This document shows, piece by piece, positions 35,987 to 47,997 of a stretch of 64,000 nt of DNA. A program made the position numbers and the translations under genes. Each line of letters opens with the position of its first letter. The first letter of the stretch is position 1. The DNA is from Serratia sp. Ag1. Its GTDB lineage: Bacteria; Pseudomonadota; Gammaproteobacteria; Enterobacterales; Enterobacteriaceae. Location of the stretch: contig NZ_JQEI01000042.1 of assembly GCF_000743355.1 (NCBI RefSeq), forward strand, positions 25,258-89,257, in the 5' to 3' direction. The notes beneath the pieces are model-generated. The model ran no database searches. It saw only the letters and a list, made by a program, of their open reading frames with translations, and was not told the DNA's origin.

Positions 35987-38674
35987 TTAAGCGATGGTGC
36001 GCTGGATCTCGATAATTTCGAACACTTCGATCATATCGCCAACGCGCACGTCGTTGTAGTTCTTAACGCCGATACCACATTCCATACCGTTACGGACTTC
36101 ATTGACGTCATCTTTGAAGCGGCGCAGGGATTCCAGCTCGCCTTCGTAGATAACCACGTTGTCACGCAGCACACGAATTGGGTTGTGGCGCTTAATCGTA
36201 CCTTCAGTAACCATACAGCCAGCAACTGCGCCGAACTTAGGTGATTTGAACACGTCACGCACTTCAGCCAAACCGATAATCTGCTGTTTGTACTCAGGCG
36301 CCAACATACCGCTCATCGCCTGCTTCACTTCGTCGATCAAGTTATAGATCACGGAGTAGTAACGCAGATCCAGGCTTTCTGCTTCGATCACGCGGCGCGC
36401 AGAAGCGTCGGCACGCACGTTAAAGCCCAGGATAATGGCGTTAGATGCGGCGGCCAGAGTCGCGTCGGTTTCGGTGATCCCACCTACGCCAGAGCCGACA
36501 ATCTTCACTTTCACTTCGTCGGTAGAAAGTTTCTGCAGTGAGTCAGAAATCGCCTCACATGTACCCTGTACGTCAGTTTTCAGGACGATGTTCAGTTCAG
36601 AAACTTCACCTTCGGTCATGTTAGCAAACATGTTCTCCAGTTTGGATTTCTGCTGGCGGGCCAGTTTAACTTCACGGAACTTGCCTTGACGGTACAGCGC
36701 AACTTCACGCGCTTTCTTCTCGTCACGCACCACGGTCGCTTCATCACCCGCCGCTGGAACGCTGGACAGGCCCAGAATCTCAACCGGGATAGAAGGACCA
36801 GCAGAGGTCACTTCACGGCCCAGTTCGTCGCGCATCGCACGCACGCGGCCATATTCGAAGCCACACAGCACGATATCGCCTTTGTTCAGCGTACCTTCCT
36901 GAACCAGCACGGTGGCTACCGGGCCACGGCCTTTATCCAGGAACGATTCGATCACTACGCCGCTAGCCATACCGCTGCGAACCGCTTTCAGTTCAAGAAC
37001 TTCAGCCTGCAGCAGGATAGCGTTCAGCAGTTCGTCGATCCCCGTACCCGCTTTCGCAGAAACGTGGACGAACTGAGCTTCACCGCCCCACTCTTCTGGC
37101 ATAACACCATACTGGGACAGCTCTTGCTTGACGCGATCCGGATCGGCCTCTGGCTTATCGATTTTGTTAACCGCAACCACCAATGGCACTTTCGCTGCCT
37201 GAGCATGCTGAATGGCTTCGATGGTTTGTGGCATCACGCCATCATCAGCAGCGACGACCAGAACCACGATATCGGTCGCCTGAGCACCACGGGCACGCAT
37301 AGAAGTAAAGGCTGCGTGGCCAGGGGTATCCAGGAAGGTGATCATACCGTTTTCGGTTTCTACGTGATAAGCACCGATATGTTGGGTAATACCGCCAGCT
37401 TCACCCACGGCCACTTTAGTGGAGCGAATGTAGTCAAGCAGAGAGGTTTTACCGTGGTCAACGTGGCCCATGATGGTCACAACCGGCGCACGCGCTTCGG
37501 CTGCAGCACCCGTGTCACGATCGCTCATCAGCGCTTCTTCCAGCTCGTTCTCACGACGCAGGATAACTTTGTGGCCCATCTCTTCGGCAACCAGCTGTGC
37601 GGTTTCCTGGTCGAGAACCTGGTTGATGGTGGCCATGGCACCCAGCTTCATCATCGCTTTGATGACCTGAGAACCTTTTACTGCCATCTTGTTAGCCAAT
37701 TCAGCAACGGTGATGGTTTCACCGATGATAACGTCACGGTTAACCGCCTGCACCGGCTTGTTGAAGCCCTGCTGCAGAGTACTTGGCTTGCGCTTGCTTT
37801 TACCACCACGGGTCACCGCACGCGCTTCTTCACGGTCTGCTTTCGACTCGGAGAGCTTGTTGCCTTTCTTCTGTTTGGTCGCTTTACCACCGCGAGTGCG
37901 GCTGCGGCGTTCGCCTTCAACCTTGGCGTCGTTTTCATCTTCGGCAGCACGGGCGTGCTGAGAAGTGGTCACGTGGTAATCGGCGGTTTCAACTTCAGCG
38001 CTCGCTGCTTCAGCTTCGGCCCATTTATCGCCGTTTTCTTCGGCCATACGGCGCGCTTCTTCAGCGACGCGTTTGGCGTCTTCTTCAACCTTACGGCGCA
38101 CTTCTTCTTCCGCTTTACGCTTCAGTTCAGCGGCTTCGGCTTCACGGCGTGCTTTTTCTGCCTGAGCTGGCTTGGTCATTTCGTCGGTACGTTGATTGGT
38201 CACTTTTTCTTTTTCCGCTGAATTACGCTTAGCAATCTCCGCGGCCTCACGTTTGGCTTGCTCTTCGGCTGCGCGCTTCGCTTCTGCTTCGCGTTTCGCT
38301 AACTCTTCTGCTTCGCGCCGTGCCCGCTCTTCCGCTTCACGCTGTGCCTGCTCTGCCGCTTCAGCCTGTTGAGCTTCTTGCGTATCGCGATTTACATAAG
38401 TGCGTTTCTTGCGGACCTCAATTTGCACCGATTTACTTTTACCGCCGGTGCTCGGAATATTCAAGGTGCTGCGCGTTTTGCGCTGCAATGTGAGTTTACC
38501 TGGTGCACTACCGTGTTCACGGTTCAAGTGCGCCAGCAAGGTTTCTTTCTCATGCTGGGTGACAGAGTCATTCTCTGACTTGTTGATCCCAGCATCAGCA
38601 AACTGCTGTACCAGGCGATCAACTGGAGTCTGAATCTCTGCTGCCAGCGATTTTACGGTTACATCTGTCGTCAT
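35987..38674 (-). CDS. infB: Translation initiation factor IF-2
   Basis: 895 residues (E. coli 890). N-terminal IF2 domains, then a charged Ala/Glu/Lys/Arg-rich coiled region at about 95-215, a second N-terminal module near 315, and the GTPase from about 395 with [20 protein letters not shown] and NKIDK. Domains III-IV bind initiator tRNA. Delivers fMet-tRNA to the 30S subunit. In E. coli internal starts give shorter forms; I did not assign one here. Confidence 0.97.
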   Translation of the reverse strand: MTTDVTVKSLAAEIQTPVDRLVQQFADAGINKSENDSVTQHEKETLLAHLNREHGSAPGKLTLQRKTRSTLNIPSTGGKSKSVQIEVRKKRTYVNRDTQEAQQAEAAEQAQREAEERARREAEELAKREAEAKRAAEEQAKREAAEIAKRNSAEKEKVTNQRTDEMTKPAQAEKARREAEAAELKRKAEEEVRRKVEEDAKRVAEEARRMAEENGDKWAEAEAASAEVETADYHVTTSQHARAAEDENDAKVEGERRSRTRGGKATKQKKGNKLSESKADREEARAVTRGGKSKRKPSTLQQGFNKPVQAVNRDVIIGETITVAELANKMAVKGSQVIKAMMKLGAMATINQVLDQETAQLVAEEMGHKVILRRENELEEALMSDRDTGAAAEARAPVVTIMGHVDHGKTSLLDYIRSTKVAVGEAGGITQHIGAYHVETENGMITFLDTPGHAAFTSMRARGAQATDIVVLVVAADDGVMPQTIEAIQHAQAAKVPLVVAVNKIDKPEADPDRVKQELSQYGVMPEEWGGEAQFVHVSAKAGTGIDELLNAILLQAEVLELKAVRSGMASGVVIESFLDKGRGPVATVLVQEGTLNKGDIVLCGFEYGRVRAMRDELGREVTSAGPSIPVEILGLSSVPAAGDEATVVRDEKKAREVALYRQGKFREVKLARQQKSKLENMFANMTEGEVSELNIVLKTDVQGTCEAISDSLQKLSTDEVKVKIVGSGVGGITETDATLAAASNAIILGFNVRADASARRVIEAESLDLRYYSVIYNLIDEVKQAMSGMLAPEYKQQIIGLAEVRDVFKSPKFGAVAGCMVTEGTIKRHNPIRVLRDNVVIYEGELESLRRFKDDVNEVRNGMECGIGVKNYNDVRVGDMIEVFEIIEIQRTIA

Positions 38675-38698
38675 GCTGTTCCTTCCTGCTACAGTTTA

Positions 38699-40207
38699 TT
38701 ACGCGTTGTCGCCAAACCAACAGATATTACGGGCGGCCATAATCAGCTCGCCGGCCTGCTCATCGCTAAGCCCTTCAATATCAGCCAGATCGTCAACACC
38801 CTGCTCGGCAAGATCTTCCAGCGTACAAACCCCACGCGCCGCCAGTTTAAAGGCCATGCTGCGCTCAAGACCTGGGAGGTTGAGCAAATCATCAGCAGGT
38901 TTTTGGTCGCCCAGGCTTTCTTCCTGAGCCAGAGCCAGCGTGGTCAATGCAGCTTTGGCGCGATCGCGCAACGCTTCAACGGTATCTTCATCCAGTCCGT
39001 CGATTTCCAGCAGTTCTTTGATCGGTACATAAGCCAACTCTTCTAGCGTAGAGAAGCCCTCTTCGACCAAAACGGTAGCGAAATCTTCGTCGATATCAAG
39101 ATACTTGGTGAAGGTATCAATGGCGGCATGAGCCTCGGCCTGATGCTTGGCCTGCAGATCGTCCGCCGTCATCACGTTCAGTTCCCAGCGATCATCATCA
39201 CGATGTTGTTTCAACAACTGGGAGGCTAAACGCACGTTTTGGCCATTACGGCCAATCGCCTGTGCCAGATTGCTGGCTTCAACGGCGATATCCATCGTGC
39301 ACCGATCTTCATCCACCACGATCGAGGCAACATCTGCCGGGGCCATGGCGTTGATAACGAACTGTGCAGGGTTATCATCCCACAGGATGATATCAATACG
39401 TTCCCCGCCAAGCTCGCTCGAAACGGCCTGGACGCGGGCACCGCGCATACCGACACAAGCACCGACGGGGTCGATACGCTTGTCGTTGGTTTTCACGGCA
39501 ATTTTTGCACGGGAGCCAGGATCGCGGGCTGCCGCTTTAATCTCAATCACTTCTTCACCGATTTCCGGTACTTCGATGCGGAACAGTTCTTTCAGCATAT
39601 CCGGGCTGGAACGGCTGACGAACAGTTGCGCACCACGCGCTTCTGGGCGCACGGCGTACAGCACACCACGGATACGGTCACCTGGGCGGAAGTTTTCACG
39701 CGGCAGCATATCTTCGCGGCCAATCACCGCTTCGGCGTTATTACCCAGATCCAGCGCAATGCTGTCACGGTTAACCTTTTTCACCACGCCGGTGACGATC
39801 TCACCTTCCTGTTCACGGAAAGCATCAACCACCATCGCACGCTCAGCTTCACGCACTTTCTGTACGATAACCTGCTTCGCGGTCTGGGTCGTGATACGGT
39901 CAAAGGTGACGGATTCGATCTGGTCTTCGATATAACCACCCAATTCAATGGATGGATCTTCATACTGCGCCGCTTCCAACGTAATTTCACGCGTTGGTTG
40001 AGTCACTTCATCAACGGCAACCCAACGGCGGAAGGTATCGAAATCGCCGGTTTTGCGGTCAATGCTGACGCGCACGTCGATTTCCTGCTCATACTTTTTC
40101 TTGGTTGCGGTGGCTAATGCGGTTTCCAGCGCTTCAAAAATCTTCTCACGCGGAAGGGATTTTTCATTGGAAACAGCTTCAACAACAGCCAGAATCTCTT
40201 TGTTCAT
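38699..40207 (-). CDS. nusA: NusA, transcription elongation/termination factor
   Basis: 502 residues from ATG 40207; an in-frame TTG at 40225 would add six residues. N-terminal RNA polymerase binding region, S1 domain around [22 protein letters not shown] domains around [14 protein letters not shown] and [16 protein letters not shown], and two acidic C-terminal repeats ([22 protein letters not shown]). Promotes pausing, intrinsic termination and antitermination. It may limit its own operon through the terminators ahead of rimP. Confidence 0.97.
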   Translation of the reverse strand: MNKEILAVVEAVSNEKSLPREKIFEALETALATATKKKYEQEIDVRVSIDRKTGDFDTFRRWVAVDEVTQPTREITLEAAQYEDPSIELGGYIEDQIESVTFDRITTQTAKQVIVQKVREAERAMVVDAFREQEGEIVTGVVKKVNRDSIALDLGNNAEAVIGREDMLPRENFRPGDRIRGVLYAVRPEARGAQLFVSRSSPDMLKELFRIEVPEIGEEVIEIKAAARDPGSRAKIAVKTNDKRIDPVGACVGMRGARVQAVSSELGGERIDIILWDDNPAQFVINAMAPADVASIVVDEDRCTMDIAVEASNLAQAIGRNGQNVRLASQLLKQHRDDDRWELNVMTADDLQAKHQAEAHAAIDTFTKYLDIDEDFATVLVEEGFSTLEELAYVPIKELLEIDGLDEDTVEALRDRAKAALTTLALAQEESLGDQKPADDLLNLPGLERSMAFKLAARGVCTLEDLAEQGVDDLADIEGLSDEQAGELIMAARNICWFGDNA

Positions 40208-40228
40208 CCTAGTTGCCTCATCCAAACT

Positions 40229-40681
40229 TTAAAAGTGGGGTACCAGGTTCGCTTTCTGAATGTTGCTCAGCGCGAACACTTCATCTTTCCCTTCCACAGT
40301 AACCGTGATCATCTCACCTTCAACGGATTTGATGATGCCCTGCCATTTGCGGCGGTTTTGTATCGCCATACGCAGAACAACGCTGACTTCTTCACCGATA
40401 AAACGCTGATAGTGTTCTGCGGTGAACATAGGACGCTCAAGGCCAGGAGAGGAGACTTCCAAGTTGTAAGCTACAGTGATCGGATCTTCGACGTCCAATA
40501 CAGCGCTGACCTGGTGGCTGACATCAGCACAATCATCAACATTGATTCCGTTTTCACTATCAATATAGATGCGTAGCGTCGATTGGCGCGCCCGAACAAA
40601 TTCGATACCTACGAGCTCAAAGCCCAACGCCTCTACCGGTGCGGAAATCATCTCTGTTAATTTTTGCTCTAATGTGGACAA
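40229..40681 (-). CDS. rimP: RimP, 30S ribosome maturation factor
   Basis: 150 residues if it starts at TTG 40681 ([20 protein letters not shown]), the length of E. coli RimP. A GTG at 40687 (two residues more) is nearly as good; the GGGGGTGGGC stretch serves as ribosome site. Ends in [16 protein letters not shown], almost identical to E. coli. Helps early 30S assembly. First protein gene of the metY-rimP-nusA-infB operon. Confidence 0.94.
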   Translation of the reverse strand: MSTLEQKLTEMISAPVEALGFELVGIEFVRARQSTLRIYIDSENGINVDDCADVSHQVSAVLDVEDPITVAYNLEVSSPGLERPMFTAEHYQRFIGEEVSVVLRMAIQNRRKWQGIIKSVEGEMITVTVEGKDEVFALSNIQKANLVPHF

Positions 40682-40697
40682 GCCCACCCCCAAGACA

Positions 40698-40719
40698 TAA
40701 AAAAAGGGCTTAATAGCCC
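40698..40719 (-). terminator. Terminator/attenuator 2 between metY and rimP
   Basis: Minus strand GGGCT-ATTA-AGCCC followed by TTTTTTT, only 17 bases upstream of the rimP start codon. With the second hairpin just upstream it forms a tandem pair that the transcript must read through to reach nusA. Confidence 0.8.
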
Positions 40720-40741
40720 AGTGATTCTGTTGCCAAATAAC

Positions 40742-40763
40742 AAAAAACCCCGAAAATTCGGGG
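40742..40763 (-). terminator. Terminator/attenuator 1 between metY and rimP
   Basis: Minus strand CCCCGAA-TT-TTCGGGG type stem followed by TTTTTT. It ends the metY transcript and partly controls the operon. In E. coli terminators at this point are used in NusA feedback. Confidence 0.85.
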
Positions 40764-40898
40764 CTTTATGCAACTGGACCCTGTTTGCCGCAAAGCGGCT
40801 TCGGTGCAACTTTCTAACAAGTGTCATTTTCAAATGTTGTTCGAGAAAAGCGGATTTCAATCGAAAAGTGTATTTGAAAATAAACACTTAAAGGAAAG

Positions 40899-40975
<77 letters not shown>

Positions 40976-41035
40976 TCCGAAAACGTGGCAAATACTACGC
41001 CGATAATCGCAAAAAAGCAAGTTATCTCTGGGATT

Positions 41036-41122
41036 TGGTACCGAGGATGGGACTCGAACCCACAAGCCCGTTAGGGCACTACCACCTCAAGGTAGCGTGT
41101 CTACCAATTCCACCACCTCGGT
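41036..41122 (-). tRNA. leuU: tRNA-Leu (GAG)
   Basis: 87 bases on the minus strand, beginning ACCGAGGTGGTGGAATTGGT and ending TCCTCGGTACCA. The anticodon loop TTGAGGT gives GAG; a long variable arm (GTGCCCTAACGGGC) marks a class II tRNA. Lies between metY and secG, as leuU does in E. coli. The acceptor stem pairs perfectly starting from A1. Confidence 0.97.
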
Positions 41123-41187
41123 ACATATTCTTACTGCTAACGGCTGTTGAATTAAAACGCTAACAACCGTTTACAAACTTTTGCTGC

Positions 41188-41526
41188 TTAGCGTGGGATA
41201 TCGCTGCTCGGCTGCGCTGGAGCTGCCGGTGCTGTAGTAGTCTGCTCAGTTTTTACTGGCTGACCCAAGTTTTCCCACTCGCTGCCTTTCTGGTTCTTGT
41301 TACTGCTCAGGTTGCCCAAGATCAGGCTGATGACGAAAAACAGCGTCGCCAGAATAGCCGTCATACGGGTCATGAAGTTGCCTGAACCGGTCGAACCGAA
41401 CAACGTGCCAGAAGCACCTGCTCCGAACGAGGCTCCCATATCAGCGCCTTTGCCTTGCTGTAACATAATCAGAGCTACCAGCCCGATCGAAATCAGCAAG
41501 AAAATTACCAGAAGAGCTTCGTACAT
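41188..41526 (-). CDS. secG: SecG, preprotein translocase subunit
   Basis: 112 residues with two membrane helices (residues about 3-22 and 55-73) and the conserved loop QQGKGADMGASFGAGASGTL between them; the tail is Pro/Ala-rich (TTTAPAAPAQPSSD). Boosts SecYEG-mediated export. Between glmM and leuU as in E. coli. Confidence 0.96.
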   Translation of the reverse strand: MYEALLVIFLLISIGLVALIMLQQGKGADMGASFGAGASGTLFGSTGSGNFMTRMTAILATLFFVISLILGNLSSNKNQKGSEWENLGQPVKTEQTTTAPAAPAQPSSDIPR

Positions 41527-41731
41527 AATCGTACCTGTATCCTTGCGGGTTCACCGCCTGCTAAATGCTTCACGCGCCAGATGCTTCATATAACAAAGCT
41601 GCGGCATGTCACTGAACAGCCAACTGAAGCGGGTGTGAATACTAACCAAAGCCGCCAGACCACGCAAGGGCAATTTGCTACCACCGATGCGTTTGCAGAA
41701 AAAAACATCAAAAAACGGCATTATCTGTATA

Positions 41732-41762
41732 CCCGCAGGTTCCACAAAGCGGAGCCTGCGGG
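41732..41762 (-). terminator. Hairpin after glmM
   Basis: CCCGCAGG-TTCC...GGAG-CCTGCGGG, 31 bases, 11 bases downstream of the glmM stop. T-tract immediately after is poor, but two T-rich runs occur 20-30 bases later on the minus strand. Confidence 0.5.
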
Positions 41763-41773
41763 AAAACAAGACG

Positions 41774-43111
41774 TTAGCCTGCCAGTTTCACAGCATCGGC
41801 GATACGATGAGCCAGCATTTCAACCTGTTTTTCATCCTCGCCTTCCACCATAACGCGGATGAGCGGTTCAGTACCCGATTTACGCAGCAGAACACGGCCA
41901 TGACCAGCCAGTTCAGCTTCCACCTGTGCGGTGACTGCACGCACGGCTTCCGATTCCAGCGGGTTATGCTCACCAACGAAACGCACGTTAACCAGAATCT
42001 GTGGCAGCAACTTCATACCGCTGCACAGATCGTGCAGGCTCATATTATTGCGTACCATTGCCGTCAATACCTGCAGGCCAGCCACAATACCGTCACCGGT
42101 AGTGGTTTTATCCAGCAGGATCACGTGGCCAGAGTTTTCTGCACCAATGCGCCAGCCCAGTTCCTGCAATTTTTCCAGCACGTAGCGGTCACCCACTTTC
42201 GCACGGGCAAACGGGATACCAAGTTGCTTCAGTGCCAACTCCAGGCCCATATTGCTCATCAACGTTCCGACAGCACCACCGCGTAACTGGCCTTGGCGCA
42301 GCCCCTCGCGGGCAATGATATAGAGGAGTTGGTCACCATCGACTTTATTGCCCAGGTGATCCACCATCATCACACGGTCACCATCACCATCGAAGGCCAA
42401 ACCCACATGCGCCTGCTCTTCCAAGACGTGTGCCTGTAACTGGCGTACATCGGTAGCACCGCATTCTTCGTTGATGTTCATACCATCCGGCTCACAGCCG
42501 ATGGCGATCACCGTCGCGCCCAGTTCACGCAGCACGCTTGGCGCGATGTGGTAGGTTGCGCCGTTTGCACAATCCACCACAATTTTTAAACCGTTCAGGC
42601 TCAGCTCGCTCGGGAAAGTGCCCTTGCAGAATTCGATATAACGCCCCGCCGCATCAACGATACGGCTGGCTTTACCCAATTCAGCGGACTCAACGCAGGT
42701 CAGTGGTTTTTCCATTTCGGCTTCAATGGCTTCTTCCACTTCGTCCGGCAATTTAGCTCCGTCGATGGAGAAGAATTTGATGCCGTTGTCGTAGAACGGG
42801 TTATGTGATGCAGAAATCACAATCCCGGCTTCTGCACGGAAAGTTCGGGTCAGATAAGCCACTGCCGGGGTTGGCATCGGGCCGGTAAAAGAGGCAGAAA
42901 GCCCGGCGGCCGCCAGCCCAGCTTCGAGTGCCGATTCCAACATATAGCCGGAGATCCGGGTGTCTTTGCCAATGATGATTTTACGTGAGCCATGGCGTGC
43001 CAATACCTTACCGGCAGCCCAGCCAAGCTTAAGGACAAACTCCGGGGTGATCGGGCTGTCACCGACTTTGCCACGAATGCCATCGGTACCAAAATATTTG
43101 CGCTCGCTCAT
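41774..43111 (-). CDS. glmM: GlmM, phosphoglucosamine mutase
   Basis: 445 residues from ATG 43111, exactly the E. coli length; the open frame extends further upstream into folP but without a ribosome site. Phospho-acceptor Ser102 lies in [15 protein letters not shown], the Mg site in DGDGDR, and the sugar-binding loop in ENSGH. Makes glucosamine-1-phosphate for UDP-GlcNAc, hence peptidoglycan and LPS. Seven bases after folP: same operon. Confidence 0.97.
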   Translation of the reverse strand: MSERKYFGTDGIRGKVGDSPITPEFVLKLGWAAGKVLARHGSRKIIIGKDTRISGYMLESALEAGLAAAGLSASFTGPMPTPAVAYLTRTFRAEAGIVISASHNPFYDNGIKFFSIDGAKLPDEVEEAIEAEMEKPLTCVESAELGKASRIVDAAGRYIEFCKGTFPSELSLNGLKIVVDCANGATYHIAPSVLRELGATVIAIGCEPDGMNINEECGATDVRQLQAHVLEEQAHVGLAFDGDGDRVMMVDHLGNKVDGDQLLYIIAREGLRQGQLRGGAVGTLMSNMGLELALKQLGIPFARAKVGDRYVLEKLQELGWRIGAENSGHVILLDKTTTGDGIVAGLQVLTAMVRNNMSLHDLCSGMKLLPQILVNVRFVGEHNPLESEAVRAVTAQVEAELAGHGRVLLRKSGTEPLIRVMVEGEDEKQVEMLAHRIADAVKLAG

Positions 43112-43118
43112 GTCTCTA

Positions 43119-43952
43119 CTATCCCTTAGCTGAAAGTGTTGCCTCGACGACACGCATCGCCTCGACGGTTTCTTTAACATCATGCACTCTGACAATCTGT
43201 GCCCCTTGCATTGCGGCAATCACCGCGCAGGCAACACTGCCAATAACCCGTTGATCGGGCGGCACATTCAACAGTTGTCCAATCATCGATTTACGCGACA
43301 TGCCAACCAACAGCGGTAAACCAAAGTGATGGAATTCCGACAACCGGGCCAGAAGCTGATAATTATGCGCCAAATTCTTACCGAAACCGAAGCCCGGGTC
43401 GAGCAACAATTTCTGTTTTTCGATGCCACCTGCAGTACAACGGTCAATATGATGCTGGAAAAACGCCTTTACGTCGCCCATCAGATCGTCGTAATGCGGA
43501 GCCTGCTGCATGGTGCGTGGTTCGCCCTGCATATGCATCAGGCAAACCGGTAAACCGCTTTCAGCCGCGGCTGCCAGCGCTCCTGGCTCCTGCAAGGAAC
43601 GAACATCGTTAATCAGATGCGCTCCAGCCCGGGCAGATTCACGGATCACCGCTGCTTTCGAGGTATCGACTGAGATAAAAACTTCAAACCGCTGGGCCAA
43701 CGCCTCTACTACCGGCACAACACGGGCGATCTCTTCGTTTTCACTGACCTCCGCAGCCCCAGGCCGGGTCGATTCGCCGCCCACATCGATCATTGTTGCC
43801 CCGGCAGAAATCAGCGCATGGGCATGCAACAAAGCGGCATTCAGTGAATTATGTCGGCCACCATCGGAAAAAGAGTCTGGAGTAACATTAAGGATCCCCA
43901 TTACTTGAGGATGATTGAGATCGAAAATCTGGTCGCGCACGGTTAGCTGCAT
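43119..43952 (-). CDS. folP: FolP, dihydropteroate synthase
   Basis: 277 residues. Pterin-binding motifs [15 protein letters not shown] and [12 protein letters not shown], then DPGFGFGKN and GMSRKSMIG. Joins p-aminobenzoate to the pterin in folate synthesis; the target of sulfonamides. Between ftsH and glmM as in E. coli. Confidence 0.97.
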   Translation of the reverse strand: MQLTVRDQIFDLNHPQVMGILNVTPDSFSDGGRHNSLNAALLHAHALISAGATMIDVGGESTRPGAAEVSENEEIARVVPVVEALAQRFEVFISVDTSKAAVIRESARAGAHLINDVRSLQEPGALAAAAESGLPVCLMHMQGEPRTMQQAPHYDDLMGDVKAFFQHHIDRCTAGGIEKQKLLLDPGFGFGKNLAHNYQLLARLSEFHHFGLPLLVGMSRKSMIGQLLNVPPDQRVIGSVACAVIAAMQGAQIVRVHDVKETVEAMRVVEATLSAKG

Positions 43953-44016
43953 GATTAATCCACCTTAGTGTTGCCTGACTGGAGTTGATTTTGAACGTTG
44001 CGGGCAACAACACGGT

Positions 44017-44038
44017 TATTTCAAATATGACGGGTATA
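44017..44038. repeat. Half copy of the dispersed palindromic repeat
   Basis: ATTTCAAATATGACGGGTAT resembles the right half of the copy at 5409 and abuts the ftsH terminator. Confidence 0.45.
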
Positions 44039-44060
44039 AAAAACCCCGGACTCGCCGGGG
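44038..44060 (-). terminator. Rho-independent terminator of ftsH
   Basis: Minus strand ACCCCGGCGAGTCCGGGGT followed by TTTTTTATA, about 25 bases after the ftsH stop and ahead of folP. Confidence 0.85.
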
Positions 44061-44084
44061 TTCGATTTTATTACACAGACAACG

Positions 44085-46022
44085 TTATTTGTCGAGTTGT
44101 TGCTGCTCAGACGTTGGGTTACCTGAGTTTGGCGTTTGCGGTTCCTCAACCGGCGTAGGCGCTTTTGGCGTGCCACCGTTGTCGGAGTTGTTACTCTTGG
44201 CCGCATCGTCCCAACCGGCTGGCGGGCGTACTTCACGACGGTTCATTAAATCATCAACCTGTGGCGCATCAATCGTTTCGTACTTCATCAACGCGTCTTT
44301 CATGGCATGCATGATGTCCATGTTTTCGGCAAGCAACTGCCGGGAGCGTTGATAGTTACGTTCAATTAATGCCTTAACTTCCTGGTCAATAATCCGCGCG
44401 GTTTCGTCTGACATATGCTTAGTTTTGGAAACTGAACGCCCCAAGAAGACTTCGCCTTCTTCTTCTGCGTAAAGCAACGGCCCCAGTTTTTCCGAGAAAC
44501 CCCACTGGGTCACCATGTTACGGGCAATGGTTGTTGCCTGTTTGATGTCCTGAGAAGCACCGGTGGAGACGTTATCCACACCATAAATCAACTCTTCAGC
44601 CAGACGGCCACCGTAAGCCACGGAAATCATACTTTCCAGTTTCTGACGGCTGTAACTGATGCTATCCCCTTCCGGCAGGAAGAAAGTCACACCAAGCGCA
44701 CGGCCACGAGGAATAATCGTGACTTTATGCACCGGATCGTGCTCAGGCACCAGACGACCAATAATCGCATGGCCCGCTTCGTGATACGCAGTGGATTCTT
44801 TCTGCGCTTCGGTCATCACCATGGAGCGACGTTCCGCCCCCATCATGATTTTGTCTTTGGCCTTTTCGAACTCAACCATCGACACCACACGCTTGCTACC
44901 ACGCGCTGCAAACAACGCCGCTTCGTTGACCAGGTTAGCCAAATCGGCACCAGAGAAACCAGGGGTGCCACGCGCAATCACTGAAGCATCAATATCCGCT
45001 GCCAATGGCACACGGCGCATGTGCACCTTCAGAATCTGCTCACGGCCACGGACATCTGGCAGACCGACCACGACCTGACGGTCAAAACGGCCTGGGCGCA
45101 GCAACGCTGGGTCAAGTACGTCAGGGCGGTTGGTTGCCGCAATCACGATAATACCTTCGTTGCCTTCAAAACCGTCCATCTCGACCAGCATCTGGTTCAG
45201 CGTTTGCTCACGTTCATCGTGACCACCACCCAGACCAGCGCCACGCTGACGGCCTACGGCATCGATTTCATCGATAAAGATGATGCACGGTGCCGCTTTT
45301 TTAGCCTGTTCGAACATATCACGCACGCGGGATGCCCCCACGCCGACGAACATTTCAACGAAGTCAGAACCGGAAATAGTGAAGAACGGCACTTTGGCTT
45401 CACCGGCGATCGCTTTCGCCAGCAAGGTTTTACCCGTACCTGGCGGGCCCACCATCAGCACGCCTTTCGGGATTTTACCCCCCAATTTCTGGAAGCGGCT
45501 CGGCTCACGCAGGTAATCCACCAGTTCGCTAACCTCTTCCTTTGCTTCGTCACAACCTGCAACATCGGCAAAAGTGGTTTTAATCTGGTCTTCCGTCAGC
45601 ATACGGGCTTTGCTCTTGCCGAAGGACATCGCCCCCTTACCGCCGCCGCCCTGCATCTGCCGCATAAAGAAGATCCAGACCCCAATCAGCAACAGCATTG
45701 GGAACCAGGAAATAAAGATCGAAGCCAGCAAACTCGGTTCTTCCGGTGGTTCACCGACGACTTTGACGTTCTTGGTTAGCAACGTATCCAGCAATTTTGG
45801 ATCGTTGACAGGGATATAGGTCGTGTATTTGTTACTGTCTTTACGAATAACATTGATTTCACGCCCATTAATTCGTGCTTCACGAATCTGATCTTGGGTC
45901 AGTTCGGACATGAAGGTAGTGTAATCCACCCTACGGCCATTAGACTCGCTGGGCCCAAAGCTCTGGAATACAGACATCAATACTACCGCGATGACTAACC
46001 AGAGAATTAGGTTTTTCGCCAT
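44085..46022 (-). CDS. ftsH: FtsH, membrane-bound ATP-dependent zinc metalloprotease
   Basis: 645 residues from ATG 46022. Two N-terminal membrane helices (about 4-22 and 100-120), AAA domain with Walker A GPPGTGKT and [13 protein letters not shown] region [19 protein letters not shown], and the zinc site HEAGH. Degrades sigma-32, LpxC and unassembled membrane proteins. The C-terminal tail is rich in Pro, Asn and Gln. Downstream of rlmE, as in E. coli. Confidence 0.98.
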   Translation of the reverse strand: MAKNLILWLVIAVVLMSVFQSFGPSESNGRRVDYTTFMSELTQDQIREARINGREINVIRKDSNKYTTYIPVNDPKLLDTLLTKNVKVVGEPPEEPSLLASIFISWFPMLLLIGVWIFFMRQMQGGGGKGAMSFGKSKARMLTEDQIKTTFADVAGCDEAKEEVSELVDYLREPSRFQKLGGKIPKGVLMVGPPGTGKTLLAKAIAGEAKVPFFTISGSDFVEMFVGVGASRVRDMFEQAKKAAPCIIFIDEIDAVGRQRGAGLGGGHDEREQTLNQMLVEMDGFEGNEGIIVIAATNRPDVLDPALLRPGRFDRQVVVGLPDVRGREQILKVHMRRVPLAADIDASVIARGTPGFSGADLANLVNEAALFAARGSKRVVSMVEFEKAKDKIMMGAERRSMVMTEAQKESTAYHEAGHAIIGRLVPEHDPVHKVTIIPRGRALGVTFFLPEGDSISYSRQKLESMISVAYGGRLAEELIYGVDNVSTGASQDIKQATTIARNMVTQWGFSEKLGPLLYAEEEGEVFLGRSVSKTKHMSDETARIIDQEVKALIERNYQRSRQLLAENMDIMHAMKDALMKYETIDAPQVDDLMNRREVRPPAGWDDAAKSNNSDNGGTPKAPTPVEEPQTPNSGNPTSEQQQLDK

Positions 46023-46078
46023 GTCACTCAAGGGATTAACCTCATATTACAACTGTGTTAACAAACAGCGTTAGGGTA

Positions 46079-46708
46079 CTACAGTTTCCGCCCTGTCGCT
46101 ACAATGTACACTTCACGCGAACGTGCGCGCGAAGCGTCTGGCTTACGAATCTTAACCTTCGTAAACAGGGAGCGAATTTCCCGTAGGTACTCGTCAAAAC
46201 CATCTCCCTGGAACACCTTCACCAGGAAACTACCGCCTGGAGCGAGGACATCACGACACATTTCCAGTGCTAACTCCACCAGATACATCGATCTCGGGAT
46301 ATCAACCGCCGGGGTGCCACTCATATTCGGTGCCATGTCAGACATGACCACCTGAACCTTCTTTTCACCAACACGTTCCAACAGTGCTTTGAGCACCAGT
46401 TCATCACGAAAATCGCCCTGAAGGAAATCGACACCGACAATAGGATCCATCGGCAAAATATCACAGGCAATGATACGCCCGTTACCACCAATCTGGGTGA
46501 CAACGTATTGCGACCAACCACCTGGCGCCGCCCCCAGATCGACTACGGTCATTCCCGGCTTAAACAGCTTGTCACTTTGCTGTATTTCATCAAGTTTAAA
46601 CCAGGCACGAGAGCGCAGCCCTTTTTTCTGCGCCTCTTGTACATATTTATCGCTAAAGTGTTCTTGTAGCCAGCGACTGGAGCTAGCCGAACGCTTTTTA
46701 TTAGCCAT
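46079..46708 (-). CDS. rlmE: RlmE (FtsJ), 23S rRNA 2'-O-methyltransferase
   Basis: 209 residues from ATG 46708 (E. coli 209). Catalytic Lys38, Asp124 and Lys164 are all in place; SAM site [15 protein letters not shown]. Methylates U2552 in the A-loop of 23S rRNA. Fifty-six bases before ftsH, same operon; in E. coli this pair is heat-shock induced. Divergent from yhbY. Confidence 0.97.
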   Translation of the reverse strand: MANKKRSASSSRWLQEHFSDKYVQEAQKKGLRSRAWFKLDEIQQSDKLFKPGMTVVDLGAAPGGWSQYVVTQIGGNGRIIACDILPMDPIVGVDFLQGDFRDELVLKALLERVGEKKVQVVMSDMAPNMSGTPAVDIPRSMYLVELALEMCRDVLAPGGSFLVKVFQGDGFDEYLREIRSLFTKVKIRKPDASRARSREVYIVATGRKL

Positions 46709-46852
46709 CTCGTTTTCCAACTATCCTAAAAGAGAGTCTTATGTCAGGTTCTCCGCTCGCATGGACACCCTCGGGTGCAGACCGATTTGGTGATATACAC
46801 CAGATGGCGGTAGAATGTACCGTTTTCAATCCCAACTTAAGCAAAAAAGACA

Positions 46853-47146
46853 ATGAATCTGAATAATAAACAAAAACAGCACCTGAAAAGCCTGGCGCAC
46901 CCGTTAAAACCGGTTGTCATGCTGGGTAATAACGGTCTCACCGAAGGGGTGCTGGCTGAAATTGAACAGGCTCTGGAGCATCACGAGCTGATCAAGGTAA
47001 AAATTGTGGCCGTTGATCGCGAGACTAAAACCCTGATCGCCGACGCTATCGTGCGTGAAACGAATGCCTGCAATGTGCAAGTGATCGGCAGTACGTTAAT
47101 TCTTTACCGCCCTTCAAAAGAGCGCAAGATCACTTTGCCACGCTAA
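46853..47146 (+). CDS. yhbY: YhbY, ribosome assembly RNA-binding protein (CRM domain)
   Basis: 97 residues forming a single CRM domain: QHLKSLAHPLKPVVMLGNNG and LTEGVLAEIEQALEHHELIK, then a GxxG-containing end (VIGSTLILYRPS). Associated with pre-50S particles. Divergent from rlmE; ends at a strong terminator. Confidence 0.95.
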   Translation: MNLNNKQKQHLKSLAHPLKPVVMLGNNGLTEGVLAEIEQALEHHELIKVKIVAVDRETKTLIADAIVRETNACNVQVIGSTLILYRPSKERKITLPR

Positions 47147-47192
47147 CCCACTGTCCGTTTGACGAAAAAGGTGCCATGCACCGAGCCCAGAT

Positions 47193-47219
47193 AAAAGGCC
47201 GCTTGCGGCCTTTTTCCTT
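47193..47219. terminator. Bidirectional terminator between yhbY and greA
   Basis: AAAAGGCCGC-TT-GCGGCCTTTT then TTCCTTT. A-rich left side also provides a T-tract for greA on the other strand. Confidence 0.9.
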
Positions 47220-47262
47220 TCTTTACAAATCCCTGCTGAATATATGACCAATTCACCCAGAG

Positions 47263-47739
47263 TTAAAGATATTCCACGTTCAGGATTTCATACTCAACGT
47301 CACCGCCCGGCGTTTTGACGACGACAACATCATCCTGTTCTTTGCCGATCAGGCCACGCGCCATCGGTGAATTCACTGAAATGAGGTTTTTCTTAAAGTC
47401 AGCTTCGTCATCACCCACGATACGGTACGTGACTTCGTCTTCAGTTTCCAGATTCATTATCGATACGGTAGCGCCAAAAATCACGCGGCCAGTATTAGGC
47501 ATTTTGGTGATATCAATCACCTGCGCGTTGGACAATTTGGCTTCTATTTCCTGAATACGCCCTTCGCAGAACCCTTGCTGTTCACGGGCAGCATGATATT
47601 CAGCGTTCTCTTTCAGATCACCATGCTCACGCGCATCCGCGATATCTGCGATAATCTTTGGACGGCGTACGCTTTTCAGATACTCCAGTTCTTCACGCAG
47701 TTGCTCTGCGCCCAATAATGTCATCGGAATCTGTTTCAT
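47263..47739 (-). CDS. greA: GreA, transcript cleavage factor
   Basis: 158 residues from the second of two adjacent ATGs (E. coli length); the first ATG at 47742 is also possible. Coiled-coil with the acidic tip [17 protein letters not shown] (Asp/Glu near 41-44) that enters RNA polymerase. Rescues backtracked complexes. Divergent from dacB. Confidence 0.97.
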   Translation of the reverse strand: MKQIPMTLLGAEQLREELEYLKSVRRPKIIADIADAREHGDLKENAEYHAAREQQGFCEGRIQEIEAKLSNAQVIDITKMPNTGRVIFGATVSIMNLETEDEVTYRIVGDDEADFKKNLISVNSPMARGLIGKEQDDVVVVKTPGGDVEYEILNVEYL

Positions 47740-47997
47740 CATTTAAATACCTCTAAATCTTTCCTGTTCAAATAGCCGTCATCCTGACGTATTCGTATGA
47801 AAATACGGTTGGCGCTGCGCCTTCCGTCTCCAGGCGATAAATAAAAAGAAACCTAACTCGGAATTTTCTCCCAAGCCGGGATCGATTTTGCATTTTGAGA
47901 TGCATTTTAGCCTAGAGTTCCTTAAGGGTCATCGTTTACTTTCGCCCTTAATGCACCGTAGTATGGCTGCACGTTATCCAGCTGTTACCCCGAGATT

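Noticed and set aside
36686..38221. Open frame of 511 codons on the plus strand across infB
   Set aside because: It is entirely antisense to infB, whose protein is well conserved. The translation is low complexity, rich in Phe, His and Gly, as expected from the reverse of Ala/Glu/Lys-rich codons.
40830..40890. Imperfect palindrome upstream of rimP considered as a further tRNA or small RNA
   Set aside because: No tRNA fold can be drawn; probably leader RNA or a processing site.
45021..45779. Open frame of 252 codons on the plus strand across ftsH
   Set aside because: Antisense to ftsH, no family similarity and no ribosome site.
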